From Actinomycetota bacterium (GTDB lineage: Bacteria > Actinomycetota > Coriobacteriia > Coriobacteriales > RUG844), in contig JAAXUU010000114.1 of assembly GCA_013335845.1 (NCBI GenBank), positions 1 to 5,455 of the forward strand: a DNA stretch of 5,455 nt, in the 5' to 3' direction. The translations under genes and the position numbers were made by a program. Positions 1-5,342 of the stretch are shown here, piece by piece. Positions within the stretch are counted from its first letter, which is position 1. Each line of letters starts with the position of its first letter. The notes below the pieces were generated by a model. It was not told the DNA's origin and made no database searches. It saw nothing but the letters and a program-made list of their open reading frames with translations.

Positions 1-2
1 CC

Positions 3-1262
3 GACGTGCAGCAAGAACTTCAGGATGTCTTGTCGGATTTCGTCTATTTCCCCGAAAGAACCATGGATATCCTCAAAGAAAAGGTCCCGAACGAGAAGGA
101 CTACAAGGCAATGCTCAACGAGGACTATGCGCGTGCCGGTAAGGAGGGAACCATACGCTATTCTGAGGAGAAAGTGCTGTTCCCCATCCGGCATAAACGA
201 CAGGATGGCACCCCCATCGTGATCTCGATAAGGCGCTCCTCGTATGCCACCAGCAAACTGCCTTGGTACCTCTCGTACATCGATTCGTATGTGAAGCCCG
301 AAAAGCCCGCCGGCAAAACGGGCCTTGGTCATGAACTCGAGAACTTCGCGTACTTGGGCCCATGGCAGAGCTTCCTCAGCGCACTTGCCGAGAAGGCCCT
401 CACAGAACCTTGGGATTTCGAAGGTGCCGGTCGGAAGAACTACGACATCCTTAAAAGCTATATCCGCTACACGTTCTATCGCCTCCAGTTGGAGGATAAG
501 GTCGCCATCGATGACGACAACAAGTTCGCTGCGTTCAACACCGGTCTCGTGAACGAACACTATGACGATATCTACGCCTGCTTCGAACCTGAGCAGGGTG
601 ATTACGAATGGCGTTTCGCAGAATTCTGTACGGCGGGAAGTCGCGGTATGGGGAAGCGTGTCGTGCGCTCTTTCAATCCGCTCCCGCAACCACCTTCCTA
701 TTTCACGCGCAAAGAAGATCTGCTTTTCGACTTGGAGAAAGAGCTCATCGTGGACTACGAGCATATCCTGATCGATGGGATCCATCGTCTGCCGGTCGAC
801 GTCTTGGAGGAGGAATGCCGAAACTCGAAAGAAGCACTGGGCATTCTCGGAAAGATACATGCGACCACGGACTTCAGGCGCAAAAGGAGTCTCTATCGTG
901 ACCTAGCGGACCTGCTCGAGGAAGACCATCGACTCTTCAATCGCCTTCGAAGCCGTTTGGAATATGCCATAAGCCTTGCAAAACGCCAAGTTCGCTGGAA
1001 CTATAAGATGGCGATTCCCTCGTATTATCCACGTAACAACAGCATGAGTCTGCTGATGCCACTAAGCCTTGAAGACGAGAGTCAGGTCGATACCGCGCTT
1101 GTCGTCGAACTCTTGCCGAGTGGGAATTACCAAGGTCAGACGATACTCACGCTCCGCCAGGCATACCTTGACGCGCGCCTTCTCTCCCGCCCCGATAGCG
1201 AGTGGCTCACCGCCGGGAGCATCCAAGAAACAACCGAGGAAGAATACGACGACGGCGAGTAA
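3..1262 (+). CDS. DUF3825-domain protein, probably 5'-truncated by the window edge
   Basis: I recognise the family by pattern only; its biochemical role is not established. Counting from the GTG at position 6, the protein has 418 residues. The DUF3825-like region runs from about residue 110 to 402. Its landmarks are ENFAYLGPW (112-120), AEKALTEPWDF (128-138), a YDILKSYIRYTF segment, FNTGLV (177-182), ACFEP (191-195), RWNYKMAIPSYYP (330-342), and a conserved C-terminal stretch ending in ARLLSRPDSEWL (390-401). Residues 1-95 form a separate N-terminal portion that I cannot assign; it includes a basic, beta-rich part around GTPIVISIRR. The tail is acidic (EETTEEEYDDGE-like) and probably disordered. 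There is no signal peptide or membrane segment, so it should be cytosolic. The frame is open to the first base of the window and no ribosome binding site can be seen before the GTG, so the true start may lie outside. It sits alone ahead of the ABC cassette, separated by 98 bases with a promoter. Confidence 0.8.
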   Translation, partial: DVQQELQDVLSDFVYFPERTMDILKEKVPNEKDYKAMLNEDYARAGKEGTIRYSEEKVLFPIRHKRQDGTPIVISIRRSSYATSKLPWYLSYIDSYVKPEKPAGKTGLGHELENFAYLGPWQSFLSALAEKALTEPWDFEGAGRKNYDILKSYIRYTFYRLQLEDKVAIDDDNKFAAFNTGLVNEHYDDIYACFEPEQGDYEWRFAEFCTAGSRGMGKRVVRSFNPLPQPPSYFTRKEDLLFDLEKELIVDYEHILIDGIHRLPVDVLEEECRNSKEALGILGKIHATTDFRRKRSLYRDLADLLEEDHRLFNRLRSRLEYAISLAKRQVRWNYKMAIPSYYPRNNSMSLLMPLSLEDESQVDTALVVELLPSGNYQGQTILTLRQAYLDARLLSRPDSEWLTAGSIQETTEEEYDDGE

Positions 1263-1281
1263 TGGATCGGAGCGACTCCAT
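1262..1281 (+). terminator. weak hairpin just after the DUF3825 gene
   Basis: ATGGA-TCG pairs with CGA-TCCAT around a GAG loop, with one bulged C, so about 8 base pairs begin at the stop codon. The bases after it (TCATGGTCTCATTCAT) are not a true T run, so intrinsic termination is doubtful. It is the only hairpin between this gene and the next promoter. Confidence 0.2.
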
Positions 1282-1321
1282 TCATGGTCTCATTCATAGC
1301 CGCTTCCGCCATGTGAGTGTG

Positions 1322-1327
1322 TATAAT
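1322..1327 (+). promoter_or_regulatory. -10 box of the ABC exporter operon
   Basis: A perfect TATAAT lies 33 bases before the ATPase start codon. It would place the transcript start near 1334, leaving a leader of about 27 bases. No convincing -35 hexamer is found at 16-18 bases upstream, and the TGn extension is not present, so the promoter may be weak or activator-dependent. The box sits in the only gap ahead of the ABC genes, which supports it as the operon promoter. Confidence 0.5.
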
Positions 1328-1360
1328 TCCTCGTAAGATATCCACTACGAAGGGGCGTCC

Positions 1361-2149
1361 ATGGGGAACATACTGCTTGCACCTGGTGAACCTGCCATCA
1401 AGGTACAGAATGCAGTGCAAAGGTTTGGGAAGCAAACCGTTCTCGACCATGTCTCCCTTGAAGTAGAGCAAGGGGCGATTCTCGGCCTTCTCGGCCCCTC
1501 CGGATGTGGCAAAACAACTCTCGTCAATTTGCTTGTAGGCATCACCGTGCCGATCGGGGGCAAGGTGGAGGTGCTTGGTGAACAGGCACCCTACAAGAAC
1601 GCTCGCTATTCGCTCGGTTTCATGCCGCAGGACGAAGCACTGTATGAGGACATCACGGCCGCCGAGAATCTCGCGTTTTTCGGGGCAATGTATGGGCTCG
1701 ATAAGGAACAGATCAAGATTGAAAGCGCACGAGCACTCGAACTTGCAAGCCTAGAGGACCAAGGCAAGAAACTCGTGGCTAAATTCTCAACCGGTATGAA
1801 GCGTCGCCTTTCCCTCGCGATTGCGCTCCTCCATTCCCCTCAACTCCTCGTGCTCGACGAACCAACGGTCGGACTCGACCCCGAACAGCGCATCAAGCTG
1901 TGGAACAACTTCCGGACACTCGCACAGGATGGCACAACGTTCCTGATCACCACCCATGTGATGGACGAAGCGAACAATTGCGACCGCATCGCGATGCTCC
2001 GCGACGGACACATCATCGCCACGGGTACTCCCCAAGAGCTCATTGAGCAGACGCATACGACGACGCTCGAAGAAGCGTTCCTCGCTTTCGGAAAGACGTA
2101 TGATTCCGTTGTGCAGCCGACCTCGGAGAAGGAGGCTCTCGATGCGTAA
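1361..2149 (+). CDS. ABC-2 type exporter, ATP-binding protein
   Basis: This is the cytosolic ATPase subunit (262 residues) that would power the permease encoded directly downstream. All nucleotide-binding motifs are visible in order: Walker A GPSGCGKT (45-52), Q-loop glutamine Q90 in GFMPQDEALYEDIT, ABC signature FSTGMKRR (142-149), Walker B LLVLDEP with catalytic E167, D-loop GLDP (171-174) and switch histidine H199 in ITTHVMDEA. The signature has S-T-G-M in place of the textbook S-G-G-Q, a variant common in ABC-2 exporters and not a defect. Length is typical for the DrrA/NodI/CcmA-like group, without the long C-terminal domain of some drug exporters. The ATG at 1361 follows GAAGGGG (1349-1355) by 5 bases. 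The gene overlaps the permease by 8 bases, implying coupled translation. Substrate cannot be inferred: ABC-2 systems export drugs, lipids, polysaccharides or peptides, and no resistance, immunity or biosynthesis gene lies nearby. Confidence 0.95.
   Translation: MGNILLAPGEPAIKVQNAVQRFGKQTVLDHVSLEVEQGAILGLLGPSGCGKTTLVNLLVGITVPIGGKVEVLGEQAPYKNARYSLGFMPQDEALYEDITAAENLAFFGAMYGLDKEQIKIESARALELASLEDQGKKLVAKFSTGMKRRLSLAIALLHSPQLLVLDEPTVGLDPEQRIKLWNNFRTLAQDGTTFLITTHVMDEANNCDRIAMLRDGHIIATGTPQELIEQTHTTTLEEAFLAFGKTYDSVVQPTSEKEALDA
2125..2135 (+). promoter_or_regulatory. ribosome binding site fixing the permease start
   Basis: GGAGAAGGAGG ends 6 bases before the ATG at 2142, inside the 3' end of the ATPase gene. 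This near-perfect Shine-Dalgarno sequence decides for the 2142 start over an upstream in-frame start at 2043. Confidence 0.85.
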
Positions 2150-3326
2150 GGTATTCGCGATTGCGCGTCGTATCCTCTCCCAATTCAGACATGATCATCG
2201 GACTCTCGCCTTGCTCTTCCTGGCACCAACGTTCGTACTCTGGTTGTTCTCGGTGTTGTTGGGCACAGGAGCCTACATCCCACGGCTCGCAACTGTCGAC
2301 CTGCCTGCTGATTTTCAAACCGTCCTAGAAGCACAGGATGTGATGTTAGAGAACGTGAGCAAAGCTCGAGCCACAGAGCTACTCGAGGCGAATGAGGTGG
2401 ATGCCGTTTTGTACTTCGAAGACGAATCCGAACTCACAATATGGGTTGAAGGAAGCGATGCTTCGAAGACGGCTGCGTGTCTGGCTCAAACCCAAGCTGC
2501 CATGGTCGAACTGCAAAAAGATGCAGTGAGCGAACTGGAATCGAGCGTGAACGATGTTTCCGTGGATATCCCCGACCAAGTGATGACATCCTTGCCGGTG
2601 GAGGTGCGCGAGGCGCTCTCTGCTGCGATGACCGCGCCTGATTTCGCAGAACTCATGCCAATCCGCAATCTTGACATTACCTACCTCCACGGCAGTGATG
2701 ATTGGACAAGATTCGATTTCTTCGGACCGGTCTTCATCGGCATCTTCCTCTTCGTATTCGTCTTCCTCACAAGCGGGATGAGCCTAGTAACCGAACGCAG
2801 CGGTGGCACCATGGAACGCTTCCTGACCACGCCGATTAAACCCTGGCAAGTCGTCGGAGGCTATTCTCTTGGCTTCGGACTTTTAGCTCTCATGCAGTCG
2901 GTGAGCATACTGTGGGCCATCATTTCGCTGATCGGGTTTCCCAACGAGGGCTCGCTTGTGCTTGTCGTGTTAGTCGTCGTTTCGATGGCGCTTGTCTCGC
3001 TTACCCTAGGATTGCTCGTATCGGGTCTTGCGAAAAGCTCCTTCCAGGTAATCCAACTGATGATTTTGTTCGTCGTCCCACAGATTCTACTTTCGGGCAT
3101 CTTCGACCTCTCGCAAGCACCTACATGGTTGCGTGCGATAGCAAGCTGCTTTCCCATTTACTACGGTGCAGACGCATTACGTGATGTAATGCTACGTGGC
3201 GCCGGCTTTACCGATATCGCAATCAATCTAACGGTTCTATGGGGATTCATAGTGGCGTTCTTCGCACTCGCCACAATCAGCTTCAGGAAGAAACGAGCTC
3301 GACTCGCTTCGAGAACCGAATACTAG
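2142..3326 (+). CDS. ABC-2 type exporter, permease subunit
   Basis: This is the membrane subunit (394 residues) that pairs with the preceding ATPase. Layout: short basic N-terminus, first membrane helix at about 22-40, a large extracytoplasmic domain of about 150 residues (about 42-190) rich in acidic and Ala/Glu helical sequence, then five further hydrophobic segments at roughly 194-216, 240-265, 270-296, 303-322 and 361-381. The cytosolic loop TERSGGTMERFLTTPIKPWQV (217-237) is the conserved ABC-2 motif that contacts the ATPase. The pattern FPIYYGADALRDVMLRG (337-353) is also typical of the family. The C-terminus ends in a basic stretch (RKKRARLASR). One helix, a big external domain and then five helices is the standard ABC-2 plan for exporters such as YbhR/YbhS-like proteins. 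A single permease suggests a homodimer. The start is set by a strong Shine-Dalgarno sequence, and the gene overlaps the ATPase by 8 bases. Confidence 0.95.
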   Translation: MRKVFAIARRILSQFRHDHRTLALLFLAPTFVLWLFSVLLGTGAYIPRLATVDLPADFQTVLEAQDVMLENVSKARATELLEANEVDAVLYFEDESELTIWVEGSDASKTAACLAQTQAAMVELQKDAVSELESSVNDVSVDIPDQVMTSLPVEVREALSAAMTAPDFAELMPIRNLDITYLHGSDDWTRFDFFGPVFIGIFLFVFVFLTSGMSLVTERSGGTMERFLTTPIKPWQVVGGYSLGFGLLALMQSVSILWAIISLIGFPNEGSLVLVVLVVVSMALVSLTLGLLVSGLAKSSFQVIQLMILFVVPQILLSGIFDLSQAPTWLRAIASCFPIYYGADALRDVMLRGAGFTDIAINLTVLWGFIVAFFALATISFRKKRARLASRTEY

Positions 3327-3351
3327 ATGCATAACCGATAGGAAGAATTTT

Positions 3352-3480
3352 CTAATCCTCCAAGAACACCTGCAAGGTTATCTTATTCCAACTACCCAGT
3401 TCTTCCATCCCCTGAACCGTACCATAGATGAGCTTCCCCGCATCCATAAGATTCGCCAAGACAGCGTTCTTCTCTTTGGG
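3352..3480 (-). pseudogene. displaced C-terminal part of the HIRAN domain, in the -1 frame
   Basis: Read on the minus strand from 3480 to the TAG at 3352-3354, this frame gives 42 codons. They begin PKEKNAVLANLMDAGK and continue through SWNKITLQVFLED. This is what a HIRAN domain should contain after its GxxP motif: a helix with N-AVLANLMDAGK, then strands ending in LQVFLED. The upstream two thirds of the gene is in the neighbouring frame. Joining the two at 3474-3480 gives a complete 147-residue protein with a whole domain. The piece has no start codon or ribosome binding site suited to independent expression, so it is either reached by -1 slippage or is the remnant of a single-base deletion. 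Confidence 0.75.
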
Positions 3481-3794
3481 GCGAACCCGATTCTCTCCCC
3501 TTCTTCATTGCTCACGACTATGGCCACCGGGTCAAATGTATTATCTGATTCACGCGAGAACTTCAGACGTGCCCCGATCGCAAGTTTACCTAATCGATTC
3601 TCGATATCCGGGATATACGTTGTCCCCGCAATATGTGTATCCATGAGATATATCTGCTGCATATATGGTTTGGGCAACCCGGTTAAGCCTATGCCCGGTT
3701 TGAAACCCGTAAGCCCCGCAGTCGCGGTCACCGCAATGATTGAACCGGCGTTCTTGATAAACGCACGACGAGATTGTTCCGTGGTTTCATTCAT
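3378..3794 (-). CDS. Tat-leader HIRAN-domain protein, frame broken in the C-terminal third
   Basis: HIRAN domains occur fused to SNF2 helicases such as HLTF, where they bind DNA ends, and also as small stand-alone bacterial proteins of unknown role. As written the gene gives 138 residues. Residues 1-32 look like a Tat export signal: SRRAFIK (8-14) matches the SRRxFLK motif and is followed by a hydrophobic stretch of about 17 residues. The HIRAN core starts near residue 50 (LMDTHIAGTTY) and includes LARLKF-like strand residues, RESDNTFDPVAIVV (81-94) and GERIGFAPK (99-107). After K107 the zero frame turns into a basic, tryptophan-rich tail with no family resemblance, while the expected end of the domain continues in the -1 frame. 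GGGAGG (3800-3805) lies 5 bases before the ATG at 3794. It is the last gene of the minus-strand cluster, 90 bases after the hydrolase, and converges on the ABC permease. Confidence 0.75.
   Translation of the reverse strand: MNETTEQSRRAFIKNAGSIIAVTATAGLTGFKPGIGLTGLPKPYMQQIYLMDTHIAGTTYIPDIENRLGKLAIGARLKFSRESDNTFDPVAIVVSNEEGERIGFAPKRRTLSWRILWMRGSSSMVRFRGWKNWVVGIR
3474..3480 (-). other. frame-break point; possible -1 slippery heptamer
   Basis: In the mRNA the zero-frame codons GCC CCA AAG contain C CCA AAG, which fits X XXY YYZ. A one-base backward slip re-pairs the two tRNAs on CCC AAA and leads straight into GAG AAG AAC, the conserved domain continuation. A Shine-Dalgarno-like AAGGGGAG (plus-strand 3495-3502) lies 14 bases upstream, which is further than in the dnaX case (about 10). 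I see no strong stimulatory hairpin downstream. The alternative is loss of one C from a CCCCC run (GCC CCC AAA GAG). Confidence 0.45.
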
Positions 3795-3812
3795 TTGGGC
3801 CTCCCATGTATC

Positions 3813-3845
3813 CCCCGTACTTCGATCTCAGGATCAGTACCGGGG
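3813..3845 (-). promoter_or_regulatory. interrupted 13-bp inverted repeat before the HIRAN gene
   Basis: Minus-strand order is CCCC-G-GTACT-GATC, loop CTGA, then GATC-GA-AGTAC-GGGG: 13 pairs with a 1-base bulge on one side and 2 on the other. It ends 7 bases before the GGGAGG ribosome binding site of the HIRAN gene and begins 2 bases after a -10-like element. It could be an operator at the transcript start, a 5'-end stabilising hairpin, or an attenuator for read-through from the hydrolase gene. It lacks a following T run, so a simple terminator is unlikely. Confidence 0.45.
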
Positions 3846-3847
3846 CT

Positions 3848-3856
3848 ATCATATCA
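3848..3856 (-). promoter_or_regulatory. extended -10 candidate for the HIRAN gene
   Basis: TGA-TATGAT reads as TGn plus a 5-of-6 match to TATAAT, in the 90-base gap between hydrolase and HIRAN genes. No clear -35 hexamer is present at the right distance. The transcript would start near 3841, inside the inverted repeat. Confidence 0.35.
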
Positions 3857-3884
3857 ATCGACATAGACATTAATCGAAGGAGCG

Positions 3885-4622
3885 TCACTCCATGAATTCG
3901 GCCACCACTTCGGATGCTATCCTTTGCTGCTCCTCGGCAGTAATGGTCGCAACGCCGTCTACGTCTCGCGAGCCATAATTCCCGAAATTGGAGTGATTCG
4001 CGCCTTCGATGACATACTCGGTGTAGGTTATCGGCATGTTCTCTCGTGCTTTTTCAAGTGTTTGCGCTTCAAAGCGAAGATCGTTCGCCCCGAAAATGGA
4101 AAGTACGCGTAAATCGGTCGCGCTGAGATCGGTCGCGGAATAGGATGCCACCATGATCAAACCTTCAAGACCATCGGTATGTTTCGCCGCGTAGGACGCC
4201 GCGACGACACCCCCAAGGGAGTGCCCTCCTATGAACCAGCGTTCAACATCCGGATAATCCGCCATGACTTCACTTGCCGCCCCCGTTGCGAAAAAGGCGA
4301 ATTTGAGCGGCACTTCAACAACGACGCAGAGATAACCTTTTTGTGCGACGTTATTCAAGAATGGAGCATAAGCCGTATACTCGACCTTCGCACCTGGGTA
4401 GAATATCAGCGCAGCTTCCGAATCGGACTCCCCGAAGGCGACGTAACCGGAGTCAGCCGGAGCGGTATTGTACTTCTCTACAATAGAGATCGCCCGATCG
4501 TCCGCATGATGGTAATCATTCGCGTAGATGAGAAAGATACCGCAGGCAAGAATAAGCACGGCGGCTAAAAATGCAAAAGCTCTCTTGATGATTTTGTGCG
4601 TGTCATGCGGATTCGCAGTCAT
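3885..4622 (-). CDS. membrane-anchored alpha/beta hydrolase
   Basis: This is a serine hydrolase of the alpha/beta fold (245 residues from the ATG at 4622). A basic segment (IIKR) precedes a single hydrophobic helix at about 15-33, so the catalytic domain should lie outside the membrane, tethered or released after cleavage. The full triad is visible: nucleophile Ser135 in the elbow GHSLGG (133-138), acid Asp181 in FGANDLRF, and His210 in GANHSNFG. The YPGAKVEYTAYAPF stretch near 75-88 is the usual oxyanion-hole strand/loop. The small single-domain form resembles the Abhydrolase_5-like group, whose substrates are mostly unknown. The ATG at 4622 is chosen because AGGA (4629-4632) lies 6 bases ahead and AGGAG (4635-4639) 12 bases ahead; an in-frame TTG at 4646 would add 8 residues but has poor support. 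It follows the Rieske gene by 49 bases with no terminator between, so co-transcription is plausible. Confidence 0.88.
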   Translation of the reverse strand: MTANPHDTHKIIKRAFAFLAAVLILACGIFLIYANDYHHADDRAISIVEKYNTAPADSGYVAFGESDSEAALIFYPGAKVEYTAYAPFLNNVAQKGYLCVVVEVPLKFAFFATGAASEVMADYPDVERWFIGGHSLGGVVAASYAAKHTDGLEGLIMVASYSATDLSATDLRVLSIFGANDLRFEAQTLEKARENMPITYTEYVIEGANHSNFGNYGSRDVDGVATITAEEQQRIASEVVAEFME

Positions 4623-4628
4623 TCGAGG

Positions 4629-4639
4629 TCCTGTCTCCT
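4629..4639 (-). promoter_or_regulatory. ribosome binding site region of the hydrolase
   Basis: The minus strand carries AGGAG and AGGA within AGGAGACAGGA, 12 and 6 bases before the ATG at 4622. This favours ATG 4622 over TTG 4646, since these motifs would lie inside the gene if TTG were used. Confidence 0.6.
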
Positions 4640-4656
4640 GCTTCAAGCTGACACTC

Positions 4657-4665
4657 TTTATAGCA
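4657..4665 (-). promoter_or_regulatory. extended -10 candidate for the hydrolase gene
   Basis: TGC-TATAAA is a TGn extended -10 with a 5-of-6 hexamer, located between the Rieske stop and the hydrolase start. No -35 match is seen, as is allowed for extended -10 promoters. It would permit expression of the hydrolase independent of the Rieske gene. Confidence 0.4.
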
Positions 4666-4671
4666 TCTGAA

Positions 4672-5001
4672 TCATTCGACGCCGATCATGATGTCGGCTC
4701 CTTCGACTTTAACCGGGTAGCTTTTGAGGTCATGCACCTTTACCTTGATGAGGAATAACGTGCCTCTCTCAACCACCTTGCCGTTCGTCACATCGAAAAC
4801 TGATCCATGTCTCGGGCAGATAACGTTAGTGCCTTCGAGCTTCCCTTCATAGAGGGAGCCTCCCATGTGCGGGCACGTGTTGTCGATCGCATAGAAGGAG
4901 CCCTCGATATTCGCAAGGAGGACCTCGTTTCCTCCCACGGATACTTTCTTTTTCGCCCCGGAACCCAATTCCGAAACCTGGGCAACCTTAACATACTCCA
5001 T
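4672..5001 (-). CDS. Rieske [2Fe-2S] ferredoxin-like protein
   Basis: A 109-residue single-domain Rieske protein. The cluster ligands are complete: Cys43-Pro-His45 in NTCPHMGG and Cys62-Pro-Arg-His65 in CPRHGSVFD, 16 residues apart, matching the C-x-H ... C-x2-H pattern with two cysteines and two histidines. The flanking strands (FYAIDN before, FDVTNGKVVERG after, and a final DLKSYPVKVEGADIMIGVE-like strand pair) match ring-dioxygenase ferredoxins and the small nitrite-reductase subunit NirD. It lacks any membrane anchor or signal, so it should be a cytosolic electron carrier. No dioxygenase, nitrite reductase or ferredoxin reductase gene is beside it; its partner is unknown. The ATG at 5001 is chosen because AAGGAGGG (5006-5013) sits 4-5 bases ahead; an in-frame ATG at 5046 would add 15 residues without a ribosome binding site. 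It is the first gene of the minus-strand cluster. Confidence 0.93.
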   Translation of the reverse strand: MEYVKVAQVSELGSGAKKKVSVGGNEVLLANIEGSFYAIDNTCPHMGGSLYEGKLEGTNVICPRHGSVFDVTNGKVVERGTLFLIKVKVHDLKSYPVKVEGADIMIGVE

Positions 5002-5005
5002 GGGA

Positions 5006-5013
5006 CCCTCCTT
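5006..5013 (-). promoter_or_regulatory. ribosome binding site fixing the Rieske start
   Basis: AAGGAGGG on the minus strand is a near-perfect anti-16S match, 4-5 bases before the ATG at 5001. It rules against the in-frame ATG at 5046. Confidence 0.85.
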
Positions 5014-5036
5014 CGACTCGTGCACGCTTTGAGCGA

Positions 5037-5066
5037 ATACTACCATTCATAAGGGCGCATATACAA
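5037..5066 (-). promoter_or_regulatory. promoter candidate of the Rieske gene
   Basis: TGG-TAGTAT (5037-5045) is an extended -10 with a 5-of-6 hexamer. TTGTAT (5061-5066) lies 18 bases upstream but matches the -35 consensus only in its TTG. The transcript would start near 5030 and have a leader of about 29 bases. Confidence 0.4.
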
Positions 5067-5138
5067 TCAAGCAGGTCTTTGTTTATGATGCGTTTCCAGT
5101 CAATCGAGATTCACTTTGGAGCAGTTTACCCGATAAGA

Positions 5139-5164
5139 GTCGACCGGCAGAGAGGCCAACCGAC
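5139..5164 (-). other. wobble-paired hairpin, stable only as minus-strand RNA
   Basis: On the minus strand GTCGGTTGG, loop CCTCTCTG, then CCGGTCGAC gives nine consecutive pairs if three central G-U wobbles are allowed. On the plus strand the same positions become A-C mismatches. This hints at a transcribed minus-strand leader or 3' tail, but a nine-pair stem with three wobbles can occur by chance. Confidence 0.2.
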
Positions 5165-5219
5165 GCATAATGTCACCCCAAGGATAGCGCGGTTGAAACA
5201 TCCTCGGGCCAGTTAGTTA

Positions 5220-5266
5220 CAAGAAACCCCCGCATCTCATGGAGTAAGTCCATATCGATGCGGGGG
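5220..5266 (-). terminator. intrinsic terminator of the flavoprotein gene
   Basis: On the minus strand CCCCCGCATC pairs perfectly with GATGCGGGGG (arms 5257-5266 and 5227-5236, 10 pairs). The loop holds a second stem, ATGGA/TCCAT. The hairpin is followed by TTTCTTG, a modest T-rich tract, only in the minus direction; on the plus strand TCATATTGA follows. It lies 76 bases after the flavoprotein stop codon and upstream of the Rieske promoter, insulating the two units. Confidence 0.75.
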
Positions 5267-5342
5267 TCATATTGACGGCTCTCTGTATGTAACCGCCCTC
5301 ACACTACGTATTACACATGAAAACCAAGCGATCTTTTCTCAT

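Larger units (their letters stand above)
5002..5342. other. 341-base gene-free region
   Basis: No convincing gene, tRNA or known riboswitch is seen here. It holds the Rieske ribosome binding site and promoter candidate at its left end, a wobble-rich RNA hairpin in the middle (5139-5164), and a terminator for the flavoprotein gene (5220-5266). The stretch 5267-5342 between that terminator and the flavoprotein stop shows no clear structure. Confidence 0.6.

Noticed and set aside
1820..1870. Degenerate ABC signature (FSTGM instead of LSGGQ) as evidence of a dead ATPase
   Set aside because: The key serine and glycine are kept, such variants are common in ABC-2 exporters, and every other ATPase motif is intact.
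2043..2141. Upstream in-frame start adding 33 residues to the ABC permease
   Set aside because: The extra stretch is an Arg/Ser-rich out-of-frame reading of the ATPase 3' end. A near-perfect ribosome binding site precedes the ATG at 2142.
3327..3351. Shared bidirectional terminator between the permease and HIRAN genes
   Set aside because: The 25-base gap has only a 4-pair AGAA/TTCT match and no GC-rich stem, so no terminator can be supported.
3508..3873. 121-codon plus-strand frame opposite the HIRAN gene
   Set aside because: It is antisense to a recognisable domain and has no ribosome binding site or family resemblance.
4179..4568. 129-codon plus-strand frame opposite the hydrolase
   Set aside because: The minus strand encodes a complete catalytic triad over the same bases; this frame shows no domain and no start signal.
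4530..4590. Lipoprotein signal (ILAC) in the hydrolase leader
   Set aside because: Leucine at -2 is not favoured, and the residues after the cysteine (GIFLIY) stay hydrophobic, so this is a membrane helix and not a lipobox.
5002..5046. Longer Rieske protein starting at the ATG at 5046
   Set aside because: The strong AAGGAGGG at 5006-5013 would lie inside the gene, the extra 15 residues do not match Rieske N-termini, and the start would overlap the promoter candidate.
5100..5168. Minus-strand 22-codon open frame (MRRLASLPVDSYR...) with GGGGTGA upstream
   Set aside because: It is too short, has no recognisable peptide pattern, overlaps a hairpin and has no promoter of its own. Chance is more likely.
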